Origin: Collinsella aerofaciens
GTDB lineage: Bacteria; Actinomycetota; Coriobacteriia; Coriobacteriales; Coriobacteriaceae
Direction of reading: 5' to 3'
Assembly (NCBI RefSeq): GCF_028206795.1
Contig: NZ_JAQLFJ010000003.1
Coordinates: 10,850-74,849, forward strand
Length of the DNA: 64,000 nt
In this document: in pieces, positions 36,493-45,634 of the stretch
Layout: every line of letters starts with the position of its first letter
Numbering within the stretch: position 1 is the stretch's first letter
Notes under the pieces: generated by a model
The model's database searches: none
The model's input: only the letters and a program-made list of their open reading frames with translations
What the model was told of the DNA's origin: nothing
Made by a program: the position numbers and the translations under genes

Positions 36493-39363
36493 ATGAGTCG
36501 CCGCAACACCGAGCTGCTCTTGCTCATCGCCTCGGCGTTCCCCGTCATCCTGCTGTATGCGATGTACGTCCTCACCGCGGGCGCTGCCATCTCCTTTGAG
36601 ACGCTCGCCGTACCGATCGGCCTCTTTGCCGCCTTTGCCGCGGCCCACATTGCCGTGCGCATCTTGGCGCCCGGTGCCGACCCCGCCATCCTGCCCATTG
36701 TCTTTGTGCTTTCGGGCATCGGCATCACGTTCGTGACGCGTCTCGCCCCCGCTCTCGCCATCTCACAGCTCATCATCCTGTTTGTCTCGGTGGCCCTGAT
36801 GGTGGGAACGCTCGCACTGGTCAAAAACCTCGACGTGGTCATGCGCTACAAGTACACCTTTGGCATTATCGGCATCATCCTGCTGATGCTGCCCATCTTT
36901 ATCGGCACCACGATCTCGGGCTCCAAGCTCTGGATTCGCATCGCGGGCTTTACCATCCAGCCCGGCGAGTTCGCCAAGGTCTTTATCGTGCTGTTCCTGG
37001 CCGGGTACCTGGCCGAGAACCGCGAGCTGCTCTCCATCTCCAACCGCAAGATCCTGGGCTTTAAGATCCCTCGCCTGCGACTGCTGCTGCCGCTGTTTGC
37101 CGTGTGGGGTGTGTGCCTGCTCGTCGTCGTCTTCGAACGCGATCTTGGTTCGGCCGTGCTGTTCTACACCATCTTCTTGCTGATGCTCTACGTTGCCACG
37201 GGGCGCTTTTCGTATGTCGTTATCGGCCTTGCGCTCTTAGCCGTCGGAGCCGTGGGCGCCTACAAGTTCCTATCGCACGTTCAGGTGCGTTTCCAGGTTT
37301 GGGTCGATCCGTTTAAGGACGCCCAGGGCCAGGGCTACCAGATCGTCCAGTCGCTCTTCTCGCTTGCCGATGGCGGTCTGGTCGGCGTTGGCATCGGCAA
37401 CGGCATGGCCAACAACATCCCTGTCGTCGAGTCCGACTTTATCTTCTCGGCCATCGGCGAGGAGATGGGCCTTTTGGGCGGCGGCGCCGTGCTCATCCTG
37501 TTTATGCTCTTTGCCGTGCGTGGCCTCACCACGGCTGCCCGCGCTAAATCCGACCTCGCCGCCTTTAGCGCCACAGGCCTTACGGCCGCCATCAGCTTCC
37601 AGGCCTTTTTGATCGTTGGCGGCGTAACCCGCCTGATCCCGCTGACCGGCGTCACCCTGCCCTTTATGAGCCAGGGCGGCTCCTCGCTGCTGGCGAGCTT
37701 TATCATCGTCGCGCTCCTGCTGCGCGCCGGTGACGAAGCGACCGGACGCGAGGCCGAGCTTACCGGCACCGGCACCATGGCCGCCATCACCGATGATCAG
37801 GTCGCATCTGCCGCCGCCCCGTCGGGCACGCGCTTTGCCGCCGCGTCTTCCTACGGCAGCGGCAGCCATTCCGTCGGCTCGCGCATGCGCCGTCGCCTGC
37901 TCGACACGCCTGAATCCGGCGTGCTCGGCCGCGTCGCACTCGCCAACCGTCTAACCCGTGCGGTGCTCGCCTTTACGGCGCTGTTCGCCATCCTTATCGG
38001 CAACCTCACCTATGTCCAGGTCATCAAGGCCAAGGACTATCAGGATATGCCGACCAACAACCACACCATCGCCCGCTCCAAGTACATCCAGCGCGGCTCC
38101 ATCATCACGTCCGACGGCGTGACGCTGGCCGAGTCGCTGCAGCAGGAGGACGGCACCTACGTACGCTCCTACCCCAACGGCAACCTGGCAGCGCACGTGG
38201 TTGGCTACGTGAGCCAGCAGTATGGCACCACTGCCATCGAGAGCGTCATGAACGACACGCTCACCGGCTCCAAGGATTACTCCAGCTGGAACAACGCCAT
38301 CGCGTCGCTCGCGGGCCAGACCCAGCCGGGCAACACCGCCAAGCTCACCATCGACTCGCGTATCCAGACGGCGGCCGAGCAGGCGCTCAAGGGCTTTAAG
38401 GGTGCTGTAGTGGTCATCGACCCGCGTACCGGCGCGGTGCTCGCATGTGCCAGCTCGCCCACCTACGACAACACCAACATCGACGCCCTGCTGCAGGCGG
38501 GCGGCGGCGAGGACGGCTCCATGTACAATCGCGCTATGGACGCGCTGTACACGCCGGGCTCCACGTTTAAGGTCGTTACGCTTTCCGCGGCACTCGAGAC
38601 CGGTACCGCCAGCCTTACCAGCACCTACCAGGCACCCGGCTCCATGGACATCGGCAACGCACCGGTCACCAACTCTGCCAACGAGAGCTACGGTACCATC
38701 AGCCTGCAGCAGGCCTTTGCCGTGTCCTCCAACGTCGTCTTTGGCCAGGTGGCAAACGAAGTTGGCGCAAACACGCTCGTGCAGTTTGCCAACGCCTTCG
38801 GCTACGGCCAAAAGCTCGGCCAGGACCTGACCTCCGCGGCCTCCATCATGGCCGACCCGTCGCTCATGACCGAATGGGAGACCGCCTGGGCCGGCGCCGG
38901 CCAGCCTGTCGGCATGGACCATACGCCCGGCCCGCAGACCACCGTCATGCAAAACGCCGTGATTGCCGCCGCCATCGCTAACAGTGGCGTGGTCATGGAC
39001 CCGTACTTTGTAGCCCAGGTACTTGCCCCGGACGGAACTGTGGTCAAGACCACGCAGTCCCGCTCGCTGGGGCAGGCCGTCAGCTCCGCCACGGCCGACC
39101 AGGTCAAGCAGGCCATGCTTGCCGTCGTCCAGTCCGGCACCGGCACCGATGCCCAGATCCCCGGCGTCAAGGTCGCCGGCAAAACCGGCTCGGCCGAGAC
39201 CGGCGGCACCAACGTCAACTCGATGTTCGTTGGCTTTGCACCTTACGATTCACCCACGGTCGCCATCTCGGTGGCCTTGGAGGATTTCGACAAGCATGAC
39301 GTCCAGGCCGCCAAGATCGCCGGTATCGTCCTGACCGCGGCGCTTGCCGCACAGGGAGCGTGA
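36493..39363 (+). CDS. Fused SEDS glycosyltransferase and class B penicillin-binding protein
   Basis: This 956-residue protein joins two cell-wall enzymes usually made separately. Residues 1 to about 420 are a RodA/FtsW-type SEDS polymerase with about ten membrane segments, including the conserved VWVDPF...GQGYQ...GG and GEEMGLLGG segments. After a Ser/Ala/Gly linker and one more membrane segment near 485-505 comes a class B PBP with dimerisation region and transpeptidase motifs STFK (Ser about 690), SSN (about 745) and KTG (about 897). The separate rodA and pbpA genes occupy this operon position in mycobacteria. The ATG at 36493 has GGGAG upstream. It should polymerise and cross-link peptidoglycan. 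Confidence 0.95.
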   Translation: MSRRNTELLLLIASAFPVILLYAMYVLTAGAAISFETLAVPIGLFAAFAAAHIAVRILAPGADPAILPIVFVLSGIGITFVTRLAPALAISQLIILFVSVALMVGTLALVKNLDVVMRYKYTFGIIGIILLMLPIFIGTTISGSKLWIRIAGFTIQPGEFAKVFIVLFLAGYLAENRELLSISNRKILGFKIPRLRLLLPLFAVWGVCLLVVVFERDLGSAVLFYTIFLLMLYVATGRFSYVVIGLALLAVGAVGAYKFLSHVQVRFQVWVDPFKDAQGQGYQIVQSLFSLADGGLVGVGIGNGMANNIPVVESDFIFSAIGEEMGLLGGGAVLILFMLFAVRGLTTAARAKSDLAAFSATGLTAAISFQAFLIVGGVTRLIPLTGVTLPFMSQGGSSLLASFIIVALLLRAGDEATGREAELTGTGTMAAITDDQVASAAAPSGTRFAAASSYGSGSHSVGSRMRRRLLDTPESGVLGRVALANRLTRAVLAFTALFAILIGNLTYVQVIKAKDYQDMPTNNHTIARSKYIQRGSIITSDGVTLAESLQQEDGTYVRSYPNGNLAAHVVGYVSQQYGTTAIESVMNDTLTGSKDYSSWNNAIASLAGQTQPGNTAKLTIDSRIQTAAEQALKGFKGAVVVIDPRTGAVLACASSPTYDNTNIDALLQAGGGEDGSMYNRAMDALYTPGSTFKVVTLSAALETGTASLTSTYQAPGSMDIGNAPVTNSANESYGTISLQQAFAVSSNVVFGQVANEVGANTLVQFANAFGYGQKLGQDLTSAASIMADPSLMTEWETAWAGAGQPVGMDHTPGPQTTVMQNAVIAAAIANSGVVMDPYFVAQVLAPDGTVVKTTQSRSLGQAVSSATADQVKQAMLAVVQSGTGTDAQIPGVKVAGKTGSAETGGTNVNSMFVGFAPYDSPTVAISVALEDFDKHDVQAAKIAGIVLTAALAAQGA

Positions 39364-39495
39364 TGCCCATGATCGAATCGGACACCCGAGGCGCGCCGCG
39401 GCCGAAGAGTTAGCGGCAACGCGCCACACGGCCCCAGCGGCCACATCGTAGGTACTACACACATCGTTGAGCGAATAGTTATGTTAGGAGCAGGA

Positions 39496-41457
39496 ATGGA
39501 ACAGAGGGTCCTCGGGGGAAGATACCTCCTCAAGGATAAGGTGGGAACAGGCGGCATGGCGACCGTCTACCGTGCACAGGACCAGGTCCTCGACCGCACG
39601 GTAGCCGTCAAGATCATGCTGCCGCAGTATGCTGGCGACGCAACCTTCGCCGCACGCTTTAAGCAGGAGGCCCAGGCAGCAGCCGGTCTCTCCTCCCCCT
39701 ATATCGTGGGCGTCTACGATTGGGGCAAGGACGGCGACACCTATTACATCGTCATGGAGTACTTGCGCGGCACCGACCTTAAGAGCGGCATCAAGAGCCA
39801 CGGCGCCCTCGACCCCAAGAAGGTCGCCCAGATCGGCTCGCAGATCAGCTCCGCGCTTTCGGTCGCCCACAAGCACGAGATCATCCACCGCGACATTAAG
39901 CCGCAGAACATCATGGTGCTGCCCGACGGCAACATCAAGGTGATGGACTTTGGCATCGCGCGCGCCAAGAACAGCCACCTCACGCAAGACAACAACGTGC
40001 TGGGAACCGCCCACTACGTCAGCCCCGAGCAAACCCGTGGTCAGGACCTCGGCCCCACCTCGGATATCTACTCGCTGGGCGTCGTGATGTATGAATGCGC
40101 CACCGGCCGCGTTCCCTTTGACGGTGACGACGCCATCTCGGTCGCACTCAAGCAGGTCAACGAGTTGCCTATTCCGCCGAGCCAGATCAACTCCGGTGTC
40201 GACGCCGACCTTGAGCGCATCATCCTCAAGTGCATGGAGAAGGACCCGGCAAACCGCTTCCAGACCGCCGACGAGCTGCGTCAGGTGCTCAACAGCTACC
40301 TGTCGGGCCGTGCCGTCAACGTCTCGGAGCCCACGCGCATCATCGGCGCCCCCGGTGAGCTGGGCGCTACCAAGACCCGTGAGCTGTCTGACTCCACGCG
40401 CGCTATGGTTCGCCCCGTATCGGGCGTAAGCGGACAGACCAACCCCCGCAGCGCCGTCTCGGGTTCCACCGGTTCCTACGAGGTCGATCAGCCCAAGTCC
40501 AACAAGAACAAGATTATCGCCGCCGTAGTCGCCGCAATCGCCGTGGTTGGCGTTGTGGTGGCCTTCGCCACCGGGCTCTTTGGGGGCGAGCAGGTTACGG
40601 TGCCCGATGTGCTTAACAAGGACCAGCAGACCGCTATCGAGCTGATCAAGGAGGCCGGCCTTGAGGTCGGAACTGTCGACCAGAGCTATAACGACGATGT
40701 CGACGAGGGCAAGGTTGCCGAGCAGACCCCCAACGGCAACACTAAGAAGCCCAAGGGCTCCAAGGTGAACCTGGTGATCTCCAAGGGCCCCAAGCCCTCC
40801 GAGAAAGTTGAGGTTCCGCAGCTCGTCGGCCTGACCAAGGACCAGGCCGAGGCCGCGCTGGCAAGCGTGGGCCTGAAGGGCAACGCAACCGAGGAGGCCA
40901 ACGAGGCCGACGAAGGCCAGGTCTTTGAGCAGGGCACTGATGCCGGCAAGGAAGTCGAGAAGGGCACGACCATCTCGTATAAGGTCTCCAGCGGTCCTGA
41001 CACCACCTCCGTCCCCGATCTGACCGACATGACCGAGGCCCAGGCACGCAACGCCCTCGATATGGCAGGCTTTGGCGTCGACGTTAGCTACCAGGAGAAC
41101 GACTCGGTTACCGAGGGCACCGTGATCAGCTGGAACCCCAGTGGCAAGCAGAAGCCCGGCGCCACGATTACCGTCGTCATTGCCAAGAAGTCCGGCAAGG
41201 CCAGTGTTCCGGGCAACCTGTACGGCAAGAGCATCTCCGCCGCCGTCACCGCGCTCAACAACGCCGGTTTCTATAACATCGGCTTCTGTGACCAGAACGG
41301 CAATCCCGTAAGCGGTAACGAGGATGCCACCGTTACGGGCGTCTCCCCCACCGGCAAGCAGTCCACCGACAGCACGATCACGCTAACAGTCACACTTTCT
41401 GGCTCGGGCTCTGACTCTGGCTCGGGCACGGGTGACGATTCCGGTACGAACAACTAG
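39496..41457 (+). CDS. pknB: PASTA-domain Ser/Thr kinase
   Basis: The 653-residue receptor kinase has a cytosolic kinase domain (about 8-275) with GTGGMATVY, VAVKIM, HRDIKPQNIM (about 130), DFGIAR and GTAHYVSPEQ. A Thr/Ser-rich juxtamembrane stretch and one membrane segment (about 339-362) follow. Four extracellular PASTA repeats each start with a VP.. segment (VPDVL, VPQLV, VPDLT, VPGNL). PASTA domains bind muropeptides or lipid II and couple wall status to phosphorylation. The start at 39496 is chosen because AGGAG is six bases upstream; an ATG at 39481 would add five residues. A Ser/Gly-rich tail ends the protein. It is the last gene of the operon. Confidence 0.96.
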   Translation: MEQRVLGGRYLLKDKVGTGGMATVYRAQDQVLDRTVAVKIMLPQYAGDATFAARFKQEAQAAAGLSSPYIVGVYDWGKDGDTYYIVMEYLRGTDLKSGIKSHGALDPKKVAQIGSQISSALSVAHKHEIIHRDIKPQNIMVLPDGNIKVMDFGIARAKNSHLTQDNNVLGTAHYVSPEQTRGQDLGPTSDIYSLGVVMYECATGRVPFDGDDAISVALKQVNELPIPPSQINSGVDADLERIILKCMEKDPANRFQTADELRQVLNSYLSGRAVNVSEPTRIIGAPGELGATKTRELSDSTRAMVRPVSGVSGQTNPRSAVSGSTGSYEVDQPKSNKNKIIAAVVAAIAVVGVVVAFATGLFGGEQVTVPDVLNKDQQTAIELIKEAGLEVGTVDQSYNDDVDEGKVAEQTPNGNTKKPKGSKVNLVISKGPKPSEKVEVPQLVGLTKDQAEAALASVGLKGNATEEANEADEGQVFEQGTDAGKEVEKGTTISYKVSSGPDTTSVPDLTDMTEAQARNALDMAGFGVDVSYQENDSVTEGTVISWNPSGKQKPGATITVVIAKKSGKASVPGNLYGKSISAAVTALNNAGFYNIGFCDQNGNPVSGNEDATVTGVSPTGKQSTDSTITLTVTLSGSGSDSGSGTGDDSGTNN

Positions 41458-41508
41458 TCGCCACCCCACCGCTCATCACGGCTTTCGCCGCAAACATATT
41501 CGCTCACA

Positions 41509-41549
41509 GGCGCCCGCTTGCTCCCCCAGCAAGCGGGCGCCTCGTTTTT
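41509..41549 (+). terminator. Intrinsic terminator of the pknB operon
   Basis: A perfect 14-bp stem (GGCGCCCGCTTGCT at 41509-41522 with 41528-41541) and a 5-nt loop are followed by TCGTTTTT. This is a strong rho-independent terminator 51 bp after the pknB stop. Confidence 0.92.
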
Positions 41550-41561
41550 GACATGGCATGA

Positions 41562-41758
41562 ACCAGAAGAGCCCGGCACCGTAGCGGTACCGGGCTCGAT
41601 ATTCCTCTGGTGCCCCCGGGCGGATTCGAAAACTCCCCCCGCGGGGAAATTGGTGACGCGGGTGTCGACGGCTCGAATCCTGCCCTTAGACCAGAAGAGC
41701 CCGGCACCGTAGCGGTACCGGGCTCGATATTCCTCTGGTGCCCCCGGGCGGATTCGAA
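41562..41758. repeat. Duplicated 69-bp segment containing the 3' end of tRNA-Arg
   Basis: Bases 41562-41630 and 41690-41758 are identical over 69 bp. Each contains the tRNA acceptor/T-arm end and the following GCCCGG...CCGGGC hairpin, which acts as the tRNA terminator. The second copy belongs to the real tRNA. Between them (about 41666-41686) a piece resembling the tRNA T-arm region (GCGGGTGTCGACGG) is inverted. The tRNA 3' end is a usual integrase attachment site, so this may be an excision or rearrangement scar. No integrase gene is present. Confidence 0.85.
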
Positions 41759-41811
41759 CCGTCGACACCCGCTTTAGGAGAGCGGTGCTCTATCCCCTGA
41801 GCTACGGAGGC
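41736..41811 (-). tRNA. tRNA-Arg (anticodon CCT)
   Basis: On the minus strand the 76-nt sequence GCCTCCG...CGGGGGC plus CCA folds as a cloverleaf. The D-arm is GCTC..GAGC, the anticodon stem CCGCT/AGCGG carries CTCCTAA in the loop (anticodon CCT, reading AGG), and the T-arm contains GGTTCGAATCC. The CCA end is encoded. A hairpin terminator follows at about 41699-41723. Confidence 0.93.
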
Positions 41812-41870
41812 ATGTTGTACTAGTGTAGCAGATTTACTGCATCGCAATACGTCGCATGACTAGACTTCGA

Positions 41871-41937
41871 AGTTGCGGTGGAATAGTTCCTGTCTGAAGC
41901 ATCTAAAGCCGTATTTAGGAACTATTTCACCGCAACT
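41871..41937. repeat. Dispersed palindrome, family A, copy 1
   Basis: Arms of 21 bp at 41871-41891 and 41917-41937 start AGTTGCGGTG and pair with one G-T mismatch around a 25-nt loop. The same element occurs at 45557-45623 and 54183-54248. This copy sits just after the manO-like gene. Confidence 0.85.
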
Positions 41938-41946
41938 TATGAGGAG

Positions 41947-42345
41947 CTAGTTACCTTTGTGGAAGAGGTTTTTGATAACGGAGGGGATGCTCTTGGCGCC
42001 CTTGGCCGTCACATCGATAAAGTCGGGCGAACGCACGAGCTTATCCTCGTCGACGTACTTGCGGACAGCACGAAGCGTCTCTTTGTCGTCGCGCGTCGAA
42101 AACGTAAAGTGACCGTTGTCCTTGGTGAAGATGGCAAAACGCGTGATCTTCTTGGTGCCGCGTAAAACCTCGGCGGCAATATAGTCGACCTCGTCCCACG
42201 GGATTTGAATATAATCCTCGGGATTGCGCTCGTTATAGTACTCAAACGCCTTATTGCCCACCATCACGTTACCGTGGCTGGTAAGCCCCATCAGGCAGGT
42301 TGCCGGCGTTGCCAGATCGACCGTGCTGTTCTGAGATTGCGCCAT
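41947..42345 (-). CDS. manO: DUF956 family protein of the mannose PTS (ManO)
   Basis: The 132-residue protein starts MAQSQNSTVDL at 42343-42345. It carries the motifs GNVMVGNKAFEYYN, YIQIPWDEV and IFTKDNGHFTFST, typical of DUF956, which is found at the end of mannose-family PTS operons and called ManO in some species. It is soluble. Its role is thought to be regulatory for the PTS but is poorly defined. The gene is last in the minus-strand operon, 120 bp after the IID gene. An upstream start would add 17 residues but lacks an equal ribosome site. Confidence 0.88.
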   Translation of the reverse strand: MAQSQNSTVDLATPATCLMGLTSHGNVMVGNKAFEYYNERNPEDYIQIPWDEVDYIAAEVLRGTKKITRFAIFTKDNGHFTFSTRDDKETLRAVRKYVDEDKLVRSPDFIDVTAKGAKSIPSVIKNLFHKGN

Positions 42346-42465
42346 ACGCGCCTCGCCCTCCAATAAAAACAATCGGACCGCATCCAGTGTACCCACCGGG
42401 TGCGGTCCGTTTCAATGGCTCAAAAGCCCTTGCCTAGCAACTCTCGGTCTTAAGCCGAAGCGTGC

Positions 42466-43386
42466 TTACATGAAGCCGCAGACGCGACCGATGATGCCGA
42501 CGGCGAAGAGAGCCAGGATGATGACGATCGGGCTGACCTTCTTCTTGAGGAGCTTGCAGACCAGCAGGGTCAGGCACACAGCGGCAAGGCCGGGGATGAG
42601 CTGATCGAGGTTAGCCTGAAGCGTGGTGACCTTAACCTGATCAAGGGCGGTAGCACCGATGGAGTTGTACATCGTCAGCGCTTCCTTGACGCCCTCGGAG
42701 CCGGAGGGCAGGCTAGCCCAGTCGATAAAGGCGCCAGCAGACTGCGTGACCTTGGAGACGACCGGGGTGAAGGAGATGGACACCCAGCGCTCGACCAGGG
42801 CGCCGATGATGAACATACCCAGGATGGAAGCACCCTCGGTGACCTTGCCCATCAGACCGCCGGAGAGGTCCTTGGCGATGGAGGAGCCGACCTTGTAGCC
42901 AAACTCCTGCGTGTACCACAGGAAAGCGTAACGGATGATGTTCCACGCAAAGAAGAACAGCAGCGGACCGGCGATGCTACCGGACAGGGCCATGGAAGCG
43001 CCCAGAGCGCCCAAAATCGGGCGAAGGGTGAACCAGAAGGCGGGGTCGCCGACGCCGGCGAGCGGGCCCATCATACCGACCTTGACGCCCTGGATGGCGA
43101 CGTCGTCGATCGGAGCACCGTTGGCGCGCTCCTCCTCGAGAGCGAGGGTAACGCCAATGACGGGGGCGGAAACATAGGGGTGGGTGTTATAGAACTCCAG
43201 GTGGCGCTTAAGAGCGGCAATCTGGTCATCCTTGCTGGTGTAGAGCTTCTTGATCGCAGGGATCATTGCGAAGCACCAGCCGCCGTTCTGCATACGCTCG
43301 TAGTTCCACGAGCCCTGAAGGAACTGATGACGGAAGCAAACCTTCTTGCGGTCAGCCTTGGTGAGCTGAATCTTGTTCTCTGCCAT
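42466..43386 (-). CDS. manZ: PTS mannose/fructose/sorbose family IID component
   Basis: The 306-residue IID subunit, together with IIC, forms the membrane channel that takes up and phosphorylates hexoses. The N-terminal region has the family segments FRHQFLQGSWNYERMQNGGWCFAMIPAIKKLY and GVKVGMMGPLAGVGDP, shown here in part. Four or so hydrophobic stretches follow. I chose ATG 43384-43386 (GGAG eight bases upstream) over a GTG three codons earlier. It follows the IIC gene by 16 bp. It is probably specific for mannose, glucose or related sugars; the actual substrate cannot be read. Confidence 0.95.
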   Translation of the reverse strand: MAENKIQLTKADRKKVCFRHQFLQGSWNYERMQNGGWCFAMIPAIKKLYTSKDDQIAALKRHLEFYNTHPYVSAPVIGVTLALEEERANGAPIDDVAIQGVKVGMMGPLAGVGDPAFWFTLRPILGALGASMALSGSIAGPLLFFFAWNIIRYAFLWYTQEFGYKVGSSIAKDLSGGLMGKVTEGASILGMFIIGALVERWVSISFTPVVSKVTQSAGAFIDWASLPSGSEGVKEALTMYNSIGATALDQVKVTTLQANLDQLIPGLAAVCLTLLVCKLLKKKVSPIVIILALFAVGIIGRVCGFM

Positions 43387-43402
43387 ATGTATCACTCCCC
43401 TC

Positions 43403-44221
43403 CTACTCGTAATCGTTCAGAATGTCGCCGAGCGGGTCACCGGAGCCACCGCCCATGCCGCCACCCTGCTTGGCCAGATCCTTAAGGCCAAGGTAGATGA
43501 GGGCAAGGGAGATGCCGATGAGGCCAAGGGCGATCAGCGTGAGCTGAGGGATGGCAGCAAGGACAAAGCCGAGGATGAAGAACGGCCAGGTCTCCTTGGT
43601 GGCCATCATGTTGATGACCATGGCGTAACCGACGGAAGCGACCATGCCGCCGCCGACAGCCATGCCGCCGGACAGCCAGTCGGGCATAGCGTTAAGCGCG
43701 TTGGTAACAGCCTCGGCCGGGATGATGCACAGAAGTACTGCCGGGATGGCGATACGAAGGCCCTGCATAAGGATGGCAATGTACTGCCAACGCTCGATGC
43801 CGGCGAAGTCGCCCTTCTCGGCGCAACCGTCCATGGCGTGAGCGATAGCGGTAGCCAGGGTACGGCAGATCATGGTCAGGAACAGACCAGCGACCGACAG
43901 CGGGACAGCGACGGCGATAGCGGCGGTAACGGCCTTCGACGGATCGGTAGCGCCGCCGTTGAGGGCGAGCACCATGATGATCGAAGAGGCGACCGAGGCC
44001 AGAGCGGCGTCAGGCGCGACGGCGGCGCCGACGTTAGCCCAGCCAAGGGCCATCATCTGGAGCGAACCGCCCAGGAGGATGCCCTCCTGAAGGTGACCGG
44101 TTACGAGACCGATAAGCGTGCATGCCACGAGCGGCTGATGGAACTGGAACTCATCCAGAATGCCTTCCATACCGGCAAGCAACGCGACAATCGCAACAAG
44201 CAGAATAGTGATTGCAGACAT
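43403..44221 (-). CDS. manY: PTS mannose/fructose/sorbose family IIC component
   Basis: The 272-residue integral membrane subunit has about seven hydrophobic segments. It has the family motifs FHQPLVACTLIGLVTGHLQEG and LGGSLQMMALGWANVGAAVAPD (partial segments), which line the sugar path. With IID it makes the permease. It lies 18 bp after the IIAB gene and 16 bp before IID. The C-terminus is glycine-rich and acidic (MGGGSGDPLGD). Confidence 0.95.
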   Translation of the reverse strand: MSAITILLVAIVALLAGMEGILDEFQFHQPLVACTLIGLVTGHLQEGILLGGSLQMMALGWANVGAAVAPDAALASVASSIIMVLALNGGATDPSKAVTAAIAVAVPLSVAGLFLTMICRTLATAIAHAMDGCAEKGDFAGIERWQYIAILMQGLRIAIPAVLLCIIPAEAVTNALNAMPDWLSGGMAVGGGMVASVGYAMVINMMATKETWPFFILGFVLAAIPQLTLIALGLIGISLALIYLGLKDLAKQGGGMGGGSGDPLGDILNDYE

Positions 44222-44239
44222 GTATCGGACCCTCCTTTA

Positions 44240-45229
44240 CTATGCTTGAGCGGCCAGTTCGGCCTTAGCTTTCTTCAACATGGCGTCGAGATCCTCGGAG
44301 GAATCCGAAGGAACCTTGCGGACCTCGAACTTGACGCCCTTGGCCTTGAGGGCCTCGAGAGTCTTGACGTCGTCATCGCCCATAGCGACGGCGTTGGTGA
44401 CGACGACCTTGCCCTTGGAGTGAGCCATGGAACCGATGTTGACTTCCTTGATGTCGACGCCGGCCTCGATGGCCTTGAGCAGATCCTGCGGGTTCTCGAA
44501 GAGCAGCATGGCCTTGGTGTCACCAAAACGCGTGTCCTTGACGACCTCGGCCATCTTCTTGATGGGCACGACGTTGGCATGGACTCCCGGAGGGGCAGCC
44601 TGCTCGATCATCGTCTTGCGAAGCTCGTCGTGAGCAACGCCGTCGGAAACCACGATGATGCGGTTGGGGTTAATCTGCTTGGTCCACGTGGTGGCCACCT
44701 GACCATGCAGCAGACGGGTGTCGATACGGACGTGGGCAATCTTGATGTGCCCGTCGCCAATGACCGTTCCCGGAGGGATGGCGCCTGCAGGAGCAGCAGC
44801 GGCCGCAGCCGGCTTCTTCTCCTCGGGCTCCAGAGACTCGGGCTTGACGCGCACGCCAGCCTTAGCCTCAGTCACGAGATGTTTTGCGATCGCATGTGCA
44901 GTGTTCTTTGCATCAAAGCGCTGCGAATATGCCTCGATGAGCATAGGCAGGTTGACACCGGTGACGATAGCCCAGGAATCGTGGCCCTCGATGAGCCCGC
45001 TGATCTGGTTGAACGGCGTGCCGCCCCACAGATCAACGAGGAAGAGCACCTGCTCCTGGTCCTCGAAGGAAGCGACTGCTTCCTCGACCTTGGCACGGAA
45101 ATCGTCGGGGCCCATGCTCGGCTCGAGCGAGACCACGGCAACAGACGGCTGATCGCCAAAGACCATCGAGCCCGTCTGCTTGATTCCAGCTGCCAAGTCC
45201 CCGTGGCTAGCAAGAACAATACTTACCAT
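44240..45229 (-). CDS. manX: PTS mannose family IIAB fusion
   Basis: The 329-residue cytosolic protein carries a IIA domain (1-125, phospho-histidine H9 in VLASHGDLAAG) and a IIB domain (165-329, phospho-histidine H175 in RLLHGQVA). A Glu/Pro/Ala linker joins them. It receives phosphate from HPr and hands it to the sugar at IIC/IID. The ATG at 45227-45229 has GGAGG seven bases upstream. It is the first gene of the operon IIAB-IIC-IID-DUF956, so the promoter must lie in the following AT-rich region. Confidence 0.95.
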   Translation of the reverse strand: MVSIVLASHGDLAAGIKQTGSMVFGDQPSVAVVSLEPSMGPDDFRAKVEEAVASFEDQEQVLFLVDLWGGTPFNQISGLIEGHDSWAIVTGVNLPMLIEAYSQRFDAKNTAHAIAKHLVTEAKAGVRVKPESLEPEEKKPAAAAAAPAGAIPPGTVIGDGHIKIAHVRIDTRLLHGQVATTWTKQINPNRIIVVSDGVAHDELRKTMIEQAAPPGVHANVVPIKKMAEVVKDTRFGDTKAMLLFENPQDLLKAIEAGVDIKEVNIGSMAHSKGKVVVTNAVAMGDDDVKTLEALKAKGVKFEVRKVPSDSSEDLDAMLKKAKAELAAQA

Positions 45230-45556
45230 CACATAACCTCCTTTTTGTCTACGTATTTCCTACACGACATGAAAGGAGTATACCTGTTTGGATTGTGGAA
45301 TTATAGCTAAATCCGCAAAAGGTTGGATTATTTGTTTAAACGTCTAGGTTTGTTACAAGTTGATTACGTTACTGCTTTTTGACTCATTACACGACAAGGC
45401 GTCGCTCATCAAGCTATGTATTTTATAGATACAAGCAAGCTGTTCATTAATATCGATATTAAGCAAGTGCGAATGTGCTCGTACTGTCACTATTTTGTTT
45501 AAACAGACATGGCTTGACTATTTTCGTGACTTATGGTCTATGAAACCACTCAAAAT
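45230..45556 (-). promoter_or_regulatory. Upstream region of the Man-PTS operon
   Basis: This 327-bp AT-rich region holds no gene. A minus-strand TATAAT at 45300-45305 is a good -10 box for the PTS operon; the -35 box is not evident. The perfect palindrome GTTTAAAC occurs twice, at 45334-45341 and 45497-45504, both preceded by TTT or TTTT, and may be regulator sites. No sigma-54 type promoter was seen, although some Man-PTS operons use one. Confidence 0.45.
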
Positions 45557-45623
45557 AGTTGCGGTGGAATAGTTCTTGTTTAAGAGCCAGAAGGCTGGAT
45601 TTAGGAACTATTTCACCGCAACT
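45557..45623. repeat. Dispersed palindrome, family A, copy 2
   Basis: Same element as at 41871: 21-bp arms (45557-45577 and 45603-45623) with one mismatch around a 25-nt loop. It lies between the hypA 3' end and the PTS promoter region. Confidence 0.85.
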
Positions 45624-45634
45624 TATAGGGAATC

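Noticed and set aside
41608..41640. A second tRNA gene
   Set aside because: Only the acceptor and T-arm part of tRNA-Arg is duplicated. The anticodon and D-arms are missing.
45230..45556. A sigma-54 promoter for the Man-PTS operon
   Set aside because: No TGGCAC-N5-TTGC pattern was found on the minus strand.
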